The notes beneath the pieces were generated by a model. That model was given only the letters and a program-made list of their open reading frames with translations, was not told the origin of the DNA and did no database searches. Of a stretch of DNA of 64,000 nucleotides, positions 10,206-23,766 are shown one piece after another. The position numbers were made by a program, and so were the translations under genes. The first letter of the stretch is position 1, and each line of letters opens with the position of its first letter. Source of the stretch: Cocos nucifera (Eukaryota; Streptophyta; Magnoliopsida; Arecales; Arecaceae). The stretch covers positions 2,081,775 through 2,145,774 of the forward strand of contig QRFJ01000047.1 of the NCBI GenBank assembly GCA_006176705.1, in the 5' to 3' direction.

Positions 10206-13200
10206 ATGGCAACACTTATTGTCCATCATATTGTGAGCTTTATGCTTGAATGGTCGTTTCAGCGTGGACGAAGTCCGTGTAGGATTTGGAAGGCGGAAGG
10301 CCTAATGCAAGTTTGTTACCAAAAGTATCAGCTCTTTACATTTAGCAAGGCTTCTAAAAGCCCGGTCAAAAGGGTCCCTAAAATATTTATCCAGTCCACG
10401 TTTGTGCGCCGGCTAAATCGTTCTTAAAGTCGCTTAATTAATTGTATATATTTTCGTAAGTCATGGGGCATATAACCAATCGCAGTTTGATTAAATCACA
10501 TTACAACTTTCTACATTATTTCGTGTATAATGTTTTGAAACATCAATACAACCTCATGCTTTATGACCTACTGCTCTACGTACCATAAGTGCAAAGCTGC
10601 AATCGAGCACTGGGCTCGATATAAATAACTTAGCTGCAAGCTGTGCATGTGCGACCGGAACATCTTGTATCACCTTGATTCAAACCCATGGCTTCAACTA
10701 CTTAGAGAATAGGCATAAAACTTCTGGGCTAACCGCCCTTCAGTGTTTGGACATGATAGCATGAGCAATATGCCTAACTTTACATCCATCCAAAGATTTA
10801 CATTTTTTTTTTTTTTTTTTAAAAATGAATCAATGCACAGAAATTGTAATCGATGTAATACATGGTGCGCATCTACAGATTTTTTTTTCAAAAAAAAAAA
10901 AAATCCATTGAATATTAGAGGTAGTCATGAGTCATGACTTTCAGTTTGACATGTGCCATAGCTTAGCTGAACTAATTAATTAACCTGACCTCGGAGGAGT
11001 CTCCAACGTTCTATAGCTCCATCCTTTTTTTCAAATTTTTAAAATATTTTTGAACATTTATTGCTCTATATTTGAGGGTAGGTTAAAACCACTTCCTTTT
11101 TTGATCTTCTACTTCGCCTTTAAGACCAACAAAGGATCTGCACACATTTAAGAAATCTTTTGTACTAGGGTAGCAAGGGCAGGGTGTCAGTTACCTACAT
11201 GAAATGCAACAATTCACAATCTATGCAATATGGTGCTGATTGCATGGTATCATATGTTTAGCAATCCTGCCAATTTGAAGACGCCAAGCTCGTGGATTTC
11301 CCATGGATTTATTCTTAGGCGTCAACCTTTTTGAGGTTCCACATATCATTTCAATTAATACTGACGGTGAAGCAACGTTGCTTTACTGAGATTTGGAAAT
11401 GCCGACATGTGGTGAGCACTGTTTAGAGGGTTTGGTTTGGCTTGGAATTTTTGGAAGAGGGCCCGAGAAGAATTTTTTTGTCTTTTTTTTTTTTTTTTTT
11501 TTAGAATGCATGGAGTAAGTTCTTTCAGCATTTACAGACCAAGGTAAAAAGATAACAATCTAGACGTGGAGATATTATTTCTTACACGACATGCACCATA
11601 CATGCCATCAATCACAATCACTCGTGGGCTCAAAAAATTAAGTGGCTATGATTAGTGGCAGTCACATAGTGCATACAGTGGTACGATATTTATTATCATT
11701 GCATTACAAAAGATTTGAGCCCCATGTGTGGTGCACATGGTGCAGGATATTATTACATCCGTTGCTTGCTTGTGTGTTATAATTGCCGTATGTATTTAGC
11801 AATTACACCTCGTGTCTACATGACACGCTGGTTTAGGTAGAAGTCCAGGGGCCTGCTCCATTATCCATGAACTGCATCCTTGCTGTTTGCAAACATGGGC
11901 ACCAGCAAGGCGTACCACCTCCTTTTACTACATCGAATGCGTTAGACCGTCGAGGGAAGTGAAAGTTTCAAGGACTTTTATAATTCTTTTCCTTTTGAAA
12001 TTAAAAAATTTAAGATTCTTTTTCCACCTTTGCTTGCAGTTCAAGTCGATGACATTAGCACTATTAAAGCTCTAGTTTGAGTATCTTGTCTCCATTGTGA
12101 TAGTTGCCAATCGCAACATGGGGGCTAACCACCAATATCCTCTTTTTTTTTCAATTCGGTCATTACCATCCGCCCTGGGCCACTAGTACCGTGGCACAAG
12201 GAAAGTTGTCAAATTTAATAAGATCTAATGTTTGCACCATATTGAAGGTTGTCAATTTGTAGGCATACAATAAGCAAGAAGTACAAATGACCCATTATAT
12301 TGATGCCCACGCCTTGCAGGGTTGACAAATGCATGTGAACCAAGGTGTACTGAGCTTCAGAAAAAATACATGTATTAAAACAAAGTCCTTCATGTCACCA
12401 CAGAAAAACAAAGTTTTTTGCTTAATTGCAACGTTTATAAATAAATGATGAATGTTCAAGCTTAGAAGAGGAATGCATTTTAAATCACAAACATGTTCAT
12501 TTTACCTCCAAGCAATGGGTCATTGTGCACCAAGGGTTCCCAAAACGAGCGACAAAAACGATACGTAGTTTATGCAAATTCGCTAACATCATCTGCCTAC
12601 TCCTCACTTTCAAATATTTTAGTACATACATTTTGCTACGATGCATTTTTATAATATTTTATTATATAAAAAATTTAAAATATTATATTATATTATATAT
12701 ATATATTTATTTAAAATAATTTTTTATCTTTTTTTTTTTTCTTTCTCTCCTTTCTTTCTACTCCTTTGCCTCTCTCTACTTGTGGCTTCTCCATGCCCAC
12801 CTTTCATGCCATCCACGGCTCCTCGGCAACCCTCCTTAGGCTCCTACTCCTGGCTCCTCTATCTTCTTTTACCTACGGCTTTTCCACAACCCCTCTCCTG
12901 CCATCCGTGGCTGCTCCGCTTGGATCCCCCCCTCGCTCGTCTCTGGCTCCTCCACTTGGATCCCCCCCTCCCTCCCTCTCTGCCCCTCCTCGGCTTCTCC
13001 ATCTTCAGTAGTCCATGAAGAAAATTTTCTGAAAAAAAAAAAAAAAAAATGAAGTTAATTATGAAACTTACCATTAATTTTAACAATGAAATAATCTTAA
13101 TTTTTAAAATATTTATCGCACCAATCATGCATATTAATACTTCAACCAATTGAAATCCGAGGGATCCATATTTAATTCGATGGTCTAAAATAAATAAATA

Positions 13201-15650
13201 GTAAATGACTAAAATATTCTTCGAAGCGTTATAACAAAATCATTACATATAAAATTATGAGCCATTTCTACCCTTTACTGTATCAGTTGAAGATAATGAT
13301 ACGATGGTAGCACAATTCCACATCAAAAATAGGATTAGGCCCTGTATATTCCACATGGTTCACATCAGGAAAAAATGGCCTTGTTTATTAGCTTAAATAG
13401 TGGACCTTGTTTAGAGCTGTGGAGGACAATGATAGCAATTTGTCAATTGTCGGTGCATATTTTGTATTGTAGGGATTGGAACATAGCCTAGATGGGCGAC
13501 ACATCACCCAGCTCTCGACTCCCACCTTGTATTGCATGTTATTCTTTGATATGGTTGCGAGATGGGTGATAGCCGTCCGTCTTCGAGACAAGCAATGTAT
13601 TCTTCATCTAAACATGCACCATCTTTTGCAATGCACAACATGCATAGCAGAGGAGCCAAGATGGGTGCAGCGAAAGTAGAGACTAATTTAGTTAAAAATA
13701 GATGCAAGTTGCGGGTTAATTGGGATCCAAAAATTATCGCTAAAAATAGATGTACCTTATATTTGAGCAATGCATCATCCATGCGTTTAAAAGCTAAAAG
13801 TAAAAAGATTGATGTTGGATGGTGATGCATATATGTAACTCGATGAAAGGAGGACAACATACTCGTGTGGATTCCTAGGTTTATTATGCAAACAAACTTA
13901 AAAAAAATAAAAAAATAATCAAAGCTTGTTGGACAATCAAAATTACAATTGATGACAACATTTATTAATTTCATTATGCTCATCCCTTCGACGGAATAAC
14001 AGCCATCCTCCAATTCCTCTCTGACTTACATAAGCGTGGCGCAGCTGGCATGCTAATTGTACGCACCATACCTGATCAGCTCCAATGCTCAAAAAGAAAC
14101 AAAAAAACAAAACACAATTGAACGGTCTGGATTGGCTCTTACCAGCTTCTACAAGGTTCATACAATCACTGGTCGATGAAACGGTTTTAGGCTTTGAGCC
14201 GTCGGTTAAGACCAGAATATCCCATCCTCTCCGCTCGTGCATCCGGTAAATCATGGTCCATCATGTCCCAAAGGACGCCATTGCCATCTACCTTCTCTTC
14301 CAAAACGGAGATCAAATTTATCTTATTATATTTCTGGCCAATCATTTGACTGATTTTCTACCATACGAGTTTTTCCTTTCTTTTTTTTTTTTGGGTACAT
14401 AAATTCATACGAATTTGATGTAGTCGCCTTCACACTTCTTTTCCGACTGAGACGTTTTTGATGAAAATAAGAAGATAAGGACTTGCTCCCTTTAAGAGCC
14501 AACCTTACCCCTTATCATTCGTTTATTTTTCAGTCATTACATCATGTGCGATGTCAGCACCAATTCAAGAAGAAGAATGACTTGGGTGACTCACCGACAC
14601 CCATAATGTTTTCATACGAGTAACATATTCACCATATAAGACTTTTAAAAGCACGTTCCAAATATTAATCTACAGCAATAATTGGTAGATGCCATTCATC
14701 GCCTCATGCAAACATCAGTTGCAGCATATATAGCCAATGGAGACTCTCCAAGTAAGTTATTAAATCATGGTTTTCTCTAAAATTTCCCTCAAAGCATTGG
14801 GGATGCGCCATCACGGAATTCTACAACTACCATGTCAGATCCATCTGTTCATTATTCCTGCGCTACTTGCTGCATGGGCTGTTGTCCAGTTTTTATTATC
14901 AAATTTGTATTGGGCAGTTAGGAATCTCTTCTTGTCACTCTCATACTTGGGTGGTGGTTGGACGGTCATTCATCGTCCGGGTCCACGAAAGAACCAGCAT
15001 CGGTTGAACGGTCCAGATCTCCGCTTCTCCCCCATCATTAAATATTTAACCACTCTCGGCTGCTCCAGCGAGGCGGAGGCATCTGCATCACCATCTATAT
15101 ATTTAAATCACCCCAAGTAGAACGGATGGAGGGATTCGAAGATGCAGTCAAATATTTTATCTTAAGCTCGCAAGCCGACACGAGGTGGGGACCATGAAAA
15201 GCCATTTAGAAAGAGAAGTAGATGGTACGCGAATAGTGTGGAGAAATTATTCCTGCACTACCTGCACCATAAGACCGTCCACTCAGCCAATAACACGACG
15301 GCTGATTCTCATGCATCCATGGGCAATAGTTAATGTTGTGGGGTGGTGCCAAGCGGGATCCCGGGGGGGGGGGGGGGGTATCGTTGGGTTCATGATGGGG
15401 TGTCCAAAATACCAGCTCACTTCTTTAAAGTCGCTTTAGTTGGAGTGCGGACCCCACACTGCCCGCGCTTTTCCGAAACCCACATTCTTTTTTCCTTCAA
15501 CGATCATAAGCGACCCCTATCGTAACCCCGTCATTCCGAAACCCACTCGTATCCGACTCATCGAAGGCCATGCTCGAACTGGGGCGTGTCAGCTTGCAAT
15601 TCCCATTCTGCCCCCGAAAGACCGGATGTCGTGTTGGTTGCGAATTTCTG
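10206..15650. other. Long intergenic region; no gene seen
   Basis: About 5.4 kb without a supportable gene. It contains homopolymer runs (T run about 10804-10821, A run about 10890-10903, T run about 11484-11502), a pyrimidine-rich stretch at about 12727-13010 and a run of 16 G at 15363-15378. The last few hundred bases should include the promoter of the downstream IQD gene, but no clear TATA box could be fixed. Short open frames here have no family features. Confidence 0.45.
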
Positions 15651-15654
15651 AGAA

Positions 15655-15930
15655 TATCACGGGGGCGGCGTCCTGTCTTCTTCTCTCGCTTTTCTTCCTC
15701 TCTCTCTCTCTCTCTCGTCTTTCTCTTTCTTTCTTTCTTTTTCCACCTTTTCTTTTCTTTCCCTTGAAGGCTTTTTGTACCCGAGCGATAGCTTCTCTCT
15801 CCTTCGCCCCACTCGCTCATCCTTGTCCCTACTCTTGGTTTTCCTTTTTTTTTTTTTGTTGCTTTTTCTGCGACGAGGATGGAGGAGAGGTAGAGAGAGC
15901 AAGGGTTGCACAACCGATTGGATTCTGCTG
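15655..15930 (+). other. Probable non-coding first exon (5' UTR) of the IQD gene
   Basis: A pyrimidine-rich stretch (CTCTCT and TTTCTTTC runs) is followed by a good donor at 15930/15931 (CTG|GTAAGC). A matching acceptor lies at 16598-16599 (GTTGCAG), 53 bases before the IQD start codon. A leader intron of about 670 bases is common in plant housekeeping and IQD genes. The transcription start is not defined and the exon limits are inferred from splice signals only. Confidence 0.5.
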
Positions 15931-16652
15931 GTAAGCTCCAGATCTGTTCGGGTTTCGATGCTTTCTTGATCGATTTTATGGTTGTGGTTGGTGCATTGGC
16001 TCTCGGATGCAGCTAGTCTATCGTTTCGGTTTGGGCTTTCGGATGGTTTGAGCTGTGGATTTGGGGGAATTTCGGCGAATCGAGCTCGTCTTTGTGAATC
16101 TTTTTGTTCTTCCTGTGGTGCAAAGTCTGTTGGAGCTATGAATTTCGCCTTGGACAACATTTCTTTTGCTGTTTAGTGGCTTCTTGGCTGAACGCCATTG
16201 TGCTAGTGTTAATGTTAAGCGAGGGTTTTGATGCGTATCGTGAAGGCTTTATTAGTTTGTTAAATTTAGACGTAGTTACAGGGTTTCGGATGGTATGTGA
16301 TCGTGCTATCATTTTGAGGTTTTTCTTGAATCCATACTGAACTACAGGAAATTGTGGATTTGCTGCTCGGATCTCACTTGTATTCAGATTTTGACTGGAT
16401 CCTTCGTTTTGTAATTTTGAGCTAACAGTTAGAGCTAATGACGCGCTCAGAATGTTGAACTGAATAGCTATACACACACTATTTAGGTTATCTTCTGTCA
16501 TTTCATTGTCTACAGCTAGAATTCTTTGGATCAATGTTGATATTTGTGTTAAATTATGCTGCCTGCTGTAGTCCAGTGGAATGATCTAGCTGGTTGCAGG
16601 TTCTGCGATCCAATATTTGGGTCTTGGGCGCAGAGGATCTTGGTTTTTCGCC

Positions 16653-19600
16653 ATGGGGAAATCACCTGGGAAATGGATCAAGACATTGCTTTTTGGGAAG
16701 AAATCAGCCAGATCTCATGCAACGAAAGGAAGGGATGCTCTGGTATGCCTTTGGGTTTGTCTGCATTTTGCTTATAAATAGTGATTCTGTTTGTTTATTT
16801 CATTTAGATGATGTTTGGCATTGTTGATGGATGATTGAAACCTGTTGGCATGGATTGAAGAACTGCCGCATCTTGCATTTGCGGCCCCTTCTTTATTTTG
16901 TCAATGCCTGATTACGACTTTTTCAACAGATGACTTTAGAAGGGGAACATGTAGACTTTGCCATTTTTCCATTTCTTCATATGCTCGAGTGGGTCCAGAA
17001 ATTGAACGTTGATTGCATGCCTAGAATGTCTTGGTAGTTTATGTTTAATGGAGTGTCTTAATTAAAACTGTTTAGGCATTTATTAAATGTTCAACAATTT
17101 CAAATTTTAAATCTTGATCCCATTAGATAGGAAACTGGCTATGCCAACTTATATTGCTCTGATGTGGTACGCTGAGTACACTTATCATGTATGGAGTTAT
17201 CTTAACGACTTGTTTATGAGATTGGCAGTTTGCTTTTGCCAAAATTCTTGGATGAGTTGTGGTTGGGAATTAAATAAAAAAAAACTTTTTTGTTGATTTA
17301 CAGTTTTGGAACATCTGTCATGAAGTGCAAAATTGAAAATGTTTATTCAGTCAATCACATGCACAACTTGCATATAAACACATTGAGAACTTACATACCT
17401 CCCCATTTTGAAGAGACGTGCTTGAAGATTGAAACCTTCTCACTCAAAAGGAAAAAAGGAACAGGCGAGTAAGAAAAGAAATGTAGCAAGATGCAACAAA
17501 AGTGTGTACCTATGTCGTGTCATGAATCCAAGATACTCCAATTTTCTTTGTTTACAACTTTACACGTGAAGTAAGGCTTAGTTAATGAACTTGGGATCAT
17601 TTAATAGATATGTTCAATGACGAAAAACAAATGACATTAGCTGTCTTGTTTTGCAGAACATTTTATGACCAGGCAGAAAGAATAACATTTTCTTTTAAAA
17701 AAAATGCAGAACATGGTATAAACTATATGCTAAGCAACATGTCTTATTATTCAGGACTTGTCATCTAAGAGACTGATATGTCAAAGAATATATCTGTTTT
17801 TATTTCTTGAAATCTCAATTGCCTGTTATATTATGTCTGATTTTTGCTTAATATACACTCTCTTGGATATAAGTTAACAGTTTCTTTTGCTCTTAGAAGA
17901 TGTAAATGTTCCATTTTCATGGTTGTATTCCATGGCAAACTTATACATTAAATCATCATACCTCTCCTACCCAAGTTAACATTTGAAGCATGGGAGCCCT
18001 TATTTACGTTTCATGTTTCAGTTGCAGAAATCTGTCAATGATAAAGGGTATATTGGAGGAAAAGGACCTGCTTTGGCTGGGAATTCTTCAGTAATTTCTG
18101 AACCAGTACTTGTCAGTACTGACAACAATGGAAATATCTTAAATTTAGAAAGGGGAACACCTTCCAATTTAGATGGTGATAGAGGAATGCTTTCTACCAC
18201 AAGTCAGGATGCAGAGAAACAGGCATTTGCCAGATATGACACATCAAATGATCCTGAAAAACTTAGAGAAGAGCAAGCTGCTATAAAGGCACAGGCAGCT
18301 TTTCGTGGTTATCTGGTATTTTCTGGTTGGAATTGTTTTTTCTGTTGAAAATATATTATGAATCTTGCTAGTTTTTTTTGTCATTCTGCCTGAAAATCTT
18401 TATTCCATAATGATATCTGCAATTCTATTATCTGTACCGCTGTCTCGAGTATTCTACATTACTAGGTTTTGTATCCTATTTGATCAACGCCACTCTCATG
18501 CATTCGGATATATACCATAACAATATTGATTTCTATCTGAGGTAACAAGTATTCCCTGGAGCAATCATTCTTGTATCCACCTACATATGAATTGTGGGAT
18601 ACGTGAACCACTAGTTAGCTGGACAGAAATTATGTTGAGAGATAATGTGATAATATTAATAATTTGTTCCCGGGGATGCATGGTATTTCTTTGACCTTTC
18701 TTGAACCAGGTTTATTTCCATATTAATTGTGCATTCTGTATACTTGTTATCTGTGCTGATATCAATAGACCTTTTGTGCAGGCACGCAGAGCGTTCCGTG
18801 CATTGAAAGGTATTATTAGGCTTCAGGCCCTAATTCGTGGGCATCTGGTAAGGAGACAAGCTGTTGCAACCCTACGTGCTATGCAGGGAATTGTGAGGTT
18901 ACAAGCCATGGTTCGTGGCCAAAGAGTTAGGTGTTCTAGCATTGGATTCAAAAAATATACAATGCTTGCTCAGGGAAACACTGCGGTAGCTATCCTATAC
19001 TTTGTCCTTGCTTTTATTCTCTGTTACCTTAACCTCCTGCTTGTTGATTTTAATAATGTGTACAATACAGAAAGTAAAGGGAAAGCACTCAAAGTCCCAT
19101 GTTGCTTTTTCTCTGCGGTAAGTCAAATTAGCAGGATTGTGAGTCATGGGGTTATTTTTAGAACTGATCCTATCAGTACCCATGACTTGATGTTGACCTT
19201 CTTTTTAATCTATTATTTTATCTGTTCCATCGCTTGTCAATTTTGATAGTGTGGTACACAGAAAGCAAGGACAACGTGCTTGTAACCCTCTAGATTCCTT
19301 TCATTCCACAGTCAGTCAGACTACTGGGTCATGGCTGAATTTGGTAACCAAGAAGTGAAGAAAGAGATGCTGGATTTAACATATTAATAAACCAAAGAAA
19401 ATCTGGTGTAGAAGAAAGAAACCATCATCCAAAAATTGTCTTGATGTTGAGAATGAAGGGAGCATATCATTTCTTGTGTTTGCTTATTTCGAGAGGAGGT
19501 GAACTTCTGAGCATGTTCAATTTGGACTGGTTGTAAAATAAGGATCATTACAATGTGCCCAGAAGGGCTTGCAGTGTTGGACCTCCAGTTTGTGTCCAAA

Positions 19601-22600
19601 TTGAAGTAATAAAAATAATTGTTAATTAAATGGTGATGGATCTTTCTGTAATGTTCTTGAGATGCATGAGAGCTTGCTGCCAAGGTTATCTGCATGCTTG
19701 GCTAGCTAAACTCTTAGGTCTAGGTTTATATTGGACATTAAAGAAAGGTTATGGAGGAGCTACTTTTATGTTCTTCTTTTCCAGTTGGACTAGTATTTTA
19801 GTTGTATTGTCTTTTTGGGTTACAGATTGTCTTTAGGGGAGTTTCAACAGTCATGGGAATTACATGTTTTGGACCGCTTTAGTTGTCTTTCGAACATAGG
19901 AGATCTATATATTATATTAGGAACAATATGCTCTTGGATAAGGTTATATACTGAAAATTAATTCTACATTTGAAATTCTATTCTTCTTTTTAATCTGCTT
20001 CTGTTTATAATACACTGCAGCCATGTTCACCCCTTTGTTATCATGTTTCCCTTTCTTCATTTTTGTGAAGGGTTCCCTTCTTTTTTTTTTTGGGTTGGTT
20101 TTTGGGGTGGGGGCGGGGGGGTGTTGGTACTATCTGTGTTATTATTATTGTTTTTTTTTTATGTTCATTCTCTTGGGGAGCTGGACCTGCTCTAAGTACA
20201 TTCTTGATTTTCAATATTCTGGAATCTGTTTCATTGTTGAACCATAGTTGACGTCTGGGTTTTTCCATTTCTTTCATTTGAATTTGTTTACACATCTGCC
20301 TTCCTCACAATATAAGTTATTAATATATTTATCTAAGAATGATGCTCCATATACAAATTGAACGACATAGTGCAGTAACTACCTTATTCCATTTTCCTTA
20401 AGAACACTTGCTAGCTGCTACACTTCTTTTCAGGATGCTAAACCCTTGAATTCTTGGAAGGAGAAACTCTTGACAAATGCATTTCTTTGCAAGGCAGGTT
20501 CAAATGTGTCACTCTGTCATTTTTCCAAAATGGAAGCCATCTTATACCACAGCGAAGCCCTGAATATCTAGGCAATGCAAACTCTCTTCATTCAGTGCTT
20601 TTTCATTTTCCTTGAGTTTGACAGTTTGTGATTATGCTATGTGAAATGAATTCATGAAGGATTGTCGATGATGTTTTAACACTCCTTTTCATTGAACTGG
20701 CATTCTGTTCATTTATTTTAGGTAGTTTTTTTGACTATTCTTACCCTTCATTCATCTCCTGTAGCTTCTTTCTTCATTGCTTGTTGCAAAGCCTCTACGA
20801 GTACAATATGATCAAGGGGACCCCAATTCAGTCTTCAGCTGGTTGGAGAGATGGACATCCACTCATTTCTGGAAGCCGCTCTCACAGCCAAAAAAGGCAG
20901 ATTCAAAATCTCAGACAAGAAGGTGCAATTATGCTATGGAAACTGAATCCGGCAGATCAAAGCGCAATGTTCGTAGGAATTCAGCTGCGAATGTTGACTC
21001 TGCTCAAACCAATGTCACATCCGAACCTGAAAAAACCAAACGCAACCTGAGAAAATTATCTGGCTCTCCTGCTGACTCAGTACGGGAACCTCCACTGACC
21101 GAACTTGAAAAGGTCAAGCGTAATCTAAGAAAGATATCTAATTCCATCACAGAGGCGTCTGACTGTCTAGAGGTTGAAACTGAGAAACCAATTCACAGTG
21201 TGAAAAAGGTGTCGAGCTCCCCTTCTGATCTTTCTGACCAAGGCCTTGATGATTCTGCTGAGAAGATAAAGAAAGATGTTATTCTGTCTCCTGATACCAA
21301 GCCTGAGGTGGAAACTGTTTTTAAATCTACAGTAGCAGAGGGACCTGCTGATACATTGCCTGTTGAGTATTCTGCAACTGAATCACATCAATTGCAGAGC
21401 ATTGACAATGAAGAGAAGGCTTTGATGGTAAATGGAGAGTTAAGATCCAAGGAAGATCAACCTTGCCTCGGGAACCAGAAAACCAGCAAAAAAAGGTCTT
21501 CTTTCTCTGAAAGATCAGAATATGCTGAAAATTGTTTACAGAACACTGCAGTCTTGCCAAATTATATGGCATCAACTGAATCTGCGAAGGCAAAATTACG
21601 GGGACAGATTTCACCAAGGTTTGGCTCAGATTCAGTTGACAAAAATGCCATCACTCGTCGTCATTCTTTGCCATCTTCTACCAATGGCAAGTTGAACTCA
21701 CACTCACCACGGACACAGAGACTAGTTCCAGCTAATGGCAAGGGGGGAAATAGAAGTCTCTTTTCATCTAGAGATGGAAATGGTATGAATTTCAACATTC
21801 TTTTTCTTAGTTTACTCTGTCATTGTTTAGAATATTTCTTGCTTTTTGGTTTTTCTGTTTGTTACTTTTTGTTGATTCATCTGTTCTTGTTTCAATATAT
21901 ATTCTGCAAATTAGAAGTCCTTCAATACATGTTCTAGAAATTAAAAGTCCTATCTTATTTGTCAATCATACAATCTTTATAAATTTGACTTCCGGTCTTT
22001 TTCAGCGAGCCACTTTTGTAGAATTTTTATCTTTCATAGAATATCACAGCAGAAAGTCGATTTAAATGTCGATTCTAAGATATAGTGGTGAACCAATAAG
22101 GATGATAAACATGTTTGGGAAATGAGTTACATGATTGTGATAGATGTATTCAATTAGAACTATGATGTGCATCTTTCAGTCGATGTTATGTGGACTCTGG
22201 TCTGTTTGTCGGGTGTGGATGTGTCTCTAAGTGTCAGATCCACTTAATATCTAGAATTTCTTGTATGGCCTTGTCTGGTTGCAATACTGATCTCCATTTT
22301 TTAGTGTGGAGTACGGGTACTCGAGGCTAAATTGAACATGCCAGCATAGATTTAAATGGATTTTTTGAAGCAAGTTTAGCAGCATGTCTCTATATGCCAT
22401 CATGTCTTAAGTAGTTTATGATCATTTGAAGATATAGGATGACTGCTTTGTCTGATTATGGAAAGAGGAGCAACCCTCTATTGTGAACTTCTGTTTGGAA
22501 AGCATAAACCTGATCATCATCGAAATAGATCATGACACAATTGTCAGTTCCTTTATCGCTGACTTTGGGGGACCCCATTTTTTTTAATAGGAACCTGCAA

Positions 22601-23700
22601 CGTCAACTAATTCAATCTTCGGTTACATTTCTTAGGGAGATATATAGAGGTAGAATTGGTCGAATGAACAAGTCCATATATATCTGGAGTCCATTGATGA
22701 AGGCTGGGGACAGCTTAAACCCAGTTCCTACAGTGGATATAGCTGCAATTGAAATTTCTGGGTAATATGTGACACCAATAAGCAGTAATATGATGCTTCT
22801 CATTTTAATTGACAGTGGTTTGCAGTACTGAAAAAATGAGGATCTATCGTGCTTGGTATTTTAGACGAAAATCAATTTTCAATTAATAGATGTGCTTTTG
22901 GCATGCAGACTGTGGTTAAATGTGTTGGATGCACACAGTGCCAGAGATTATATAATATGAATGAATAATTATGTATTTCCATCCTAAGGGCACAACTAGC
23001 ACAACTGTTGCTTTAAGTAATTTTTGGCAATATTGGTGAAATAATTCAACCTCTTTCCTAATTTAGCTTGTGGTGGTAGATACTTGAGGATATTTTTATC
23101 TAACCGAAGTGAGGTGTGCTTGATAAGGCTTCATGGGGTTCAGTTGGCATGGGAATGTGGTTTTGACTCTGGGAATGTGGGCATGCAAAGGTATATCTGC
23201 ACTTCTGTTCCACTGGACTAGGCCTCTGGCAACAGTGGTGGGCCTTTAGAGGGAAATTGTTGATTTATAGGGAGTTGGATCTAGTTTGAGCTTTGAAAAA
23301 AGTGTGCTCAAACTTCATAGGATTGATGTTAAGACCAAAGGGATAGAAAGCAATTATCTTTCTAGATAACCAAAGTTTCGCATAAGTGATGTATGTGAAA
23401 GAAAGTAGGATATTTTGCATGTATATCCTTATGAATATTTGCAATTACATGTATACCTTTGCAAATTTGTCATTTACTTGTATACCCTTATAAATTATTT
23501 TTTTTACATGTCTAGCCTGCAGTTGACATGCTATCTAGTGCCATGAGGAAACAAGTTGTTTAAAATCGAAACAACTGAAATAACCTTAACTCAATGAGAT
23601 AGACATGCAAAAAGAAATAATTTATAAGAGTATATATGCAGATAGTACGTTTGCAATGGTGTACATGCAATTTCAGATGTGTATAAGGGTATATATGCAA

Positions 23701-23766
<66 letters not shown>

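Noticed and set aside
15440..16160. Overlapping frames on both strands at the start of the IQD gene
   Set aside because: They are products of a pyrimidine-rich leader and first intron. The IQD N-terminus MGKSPGKW is clearly encoded at 16653.
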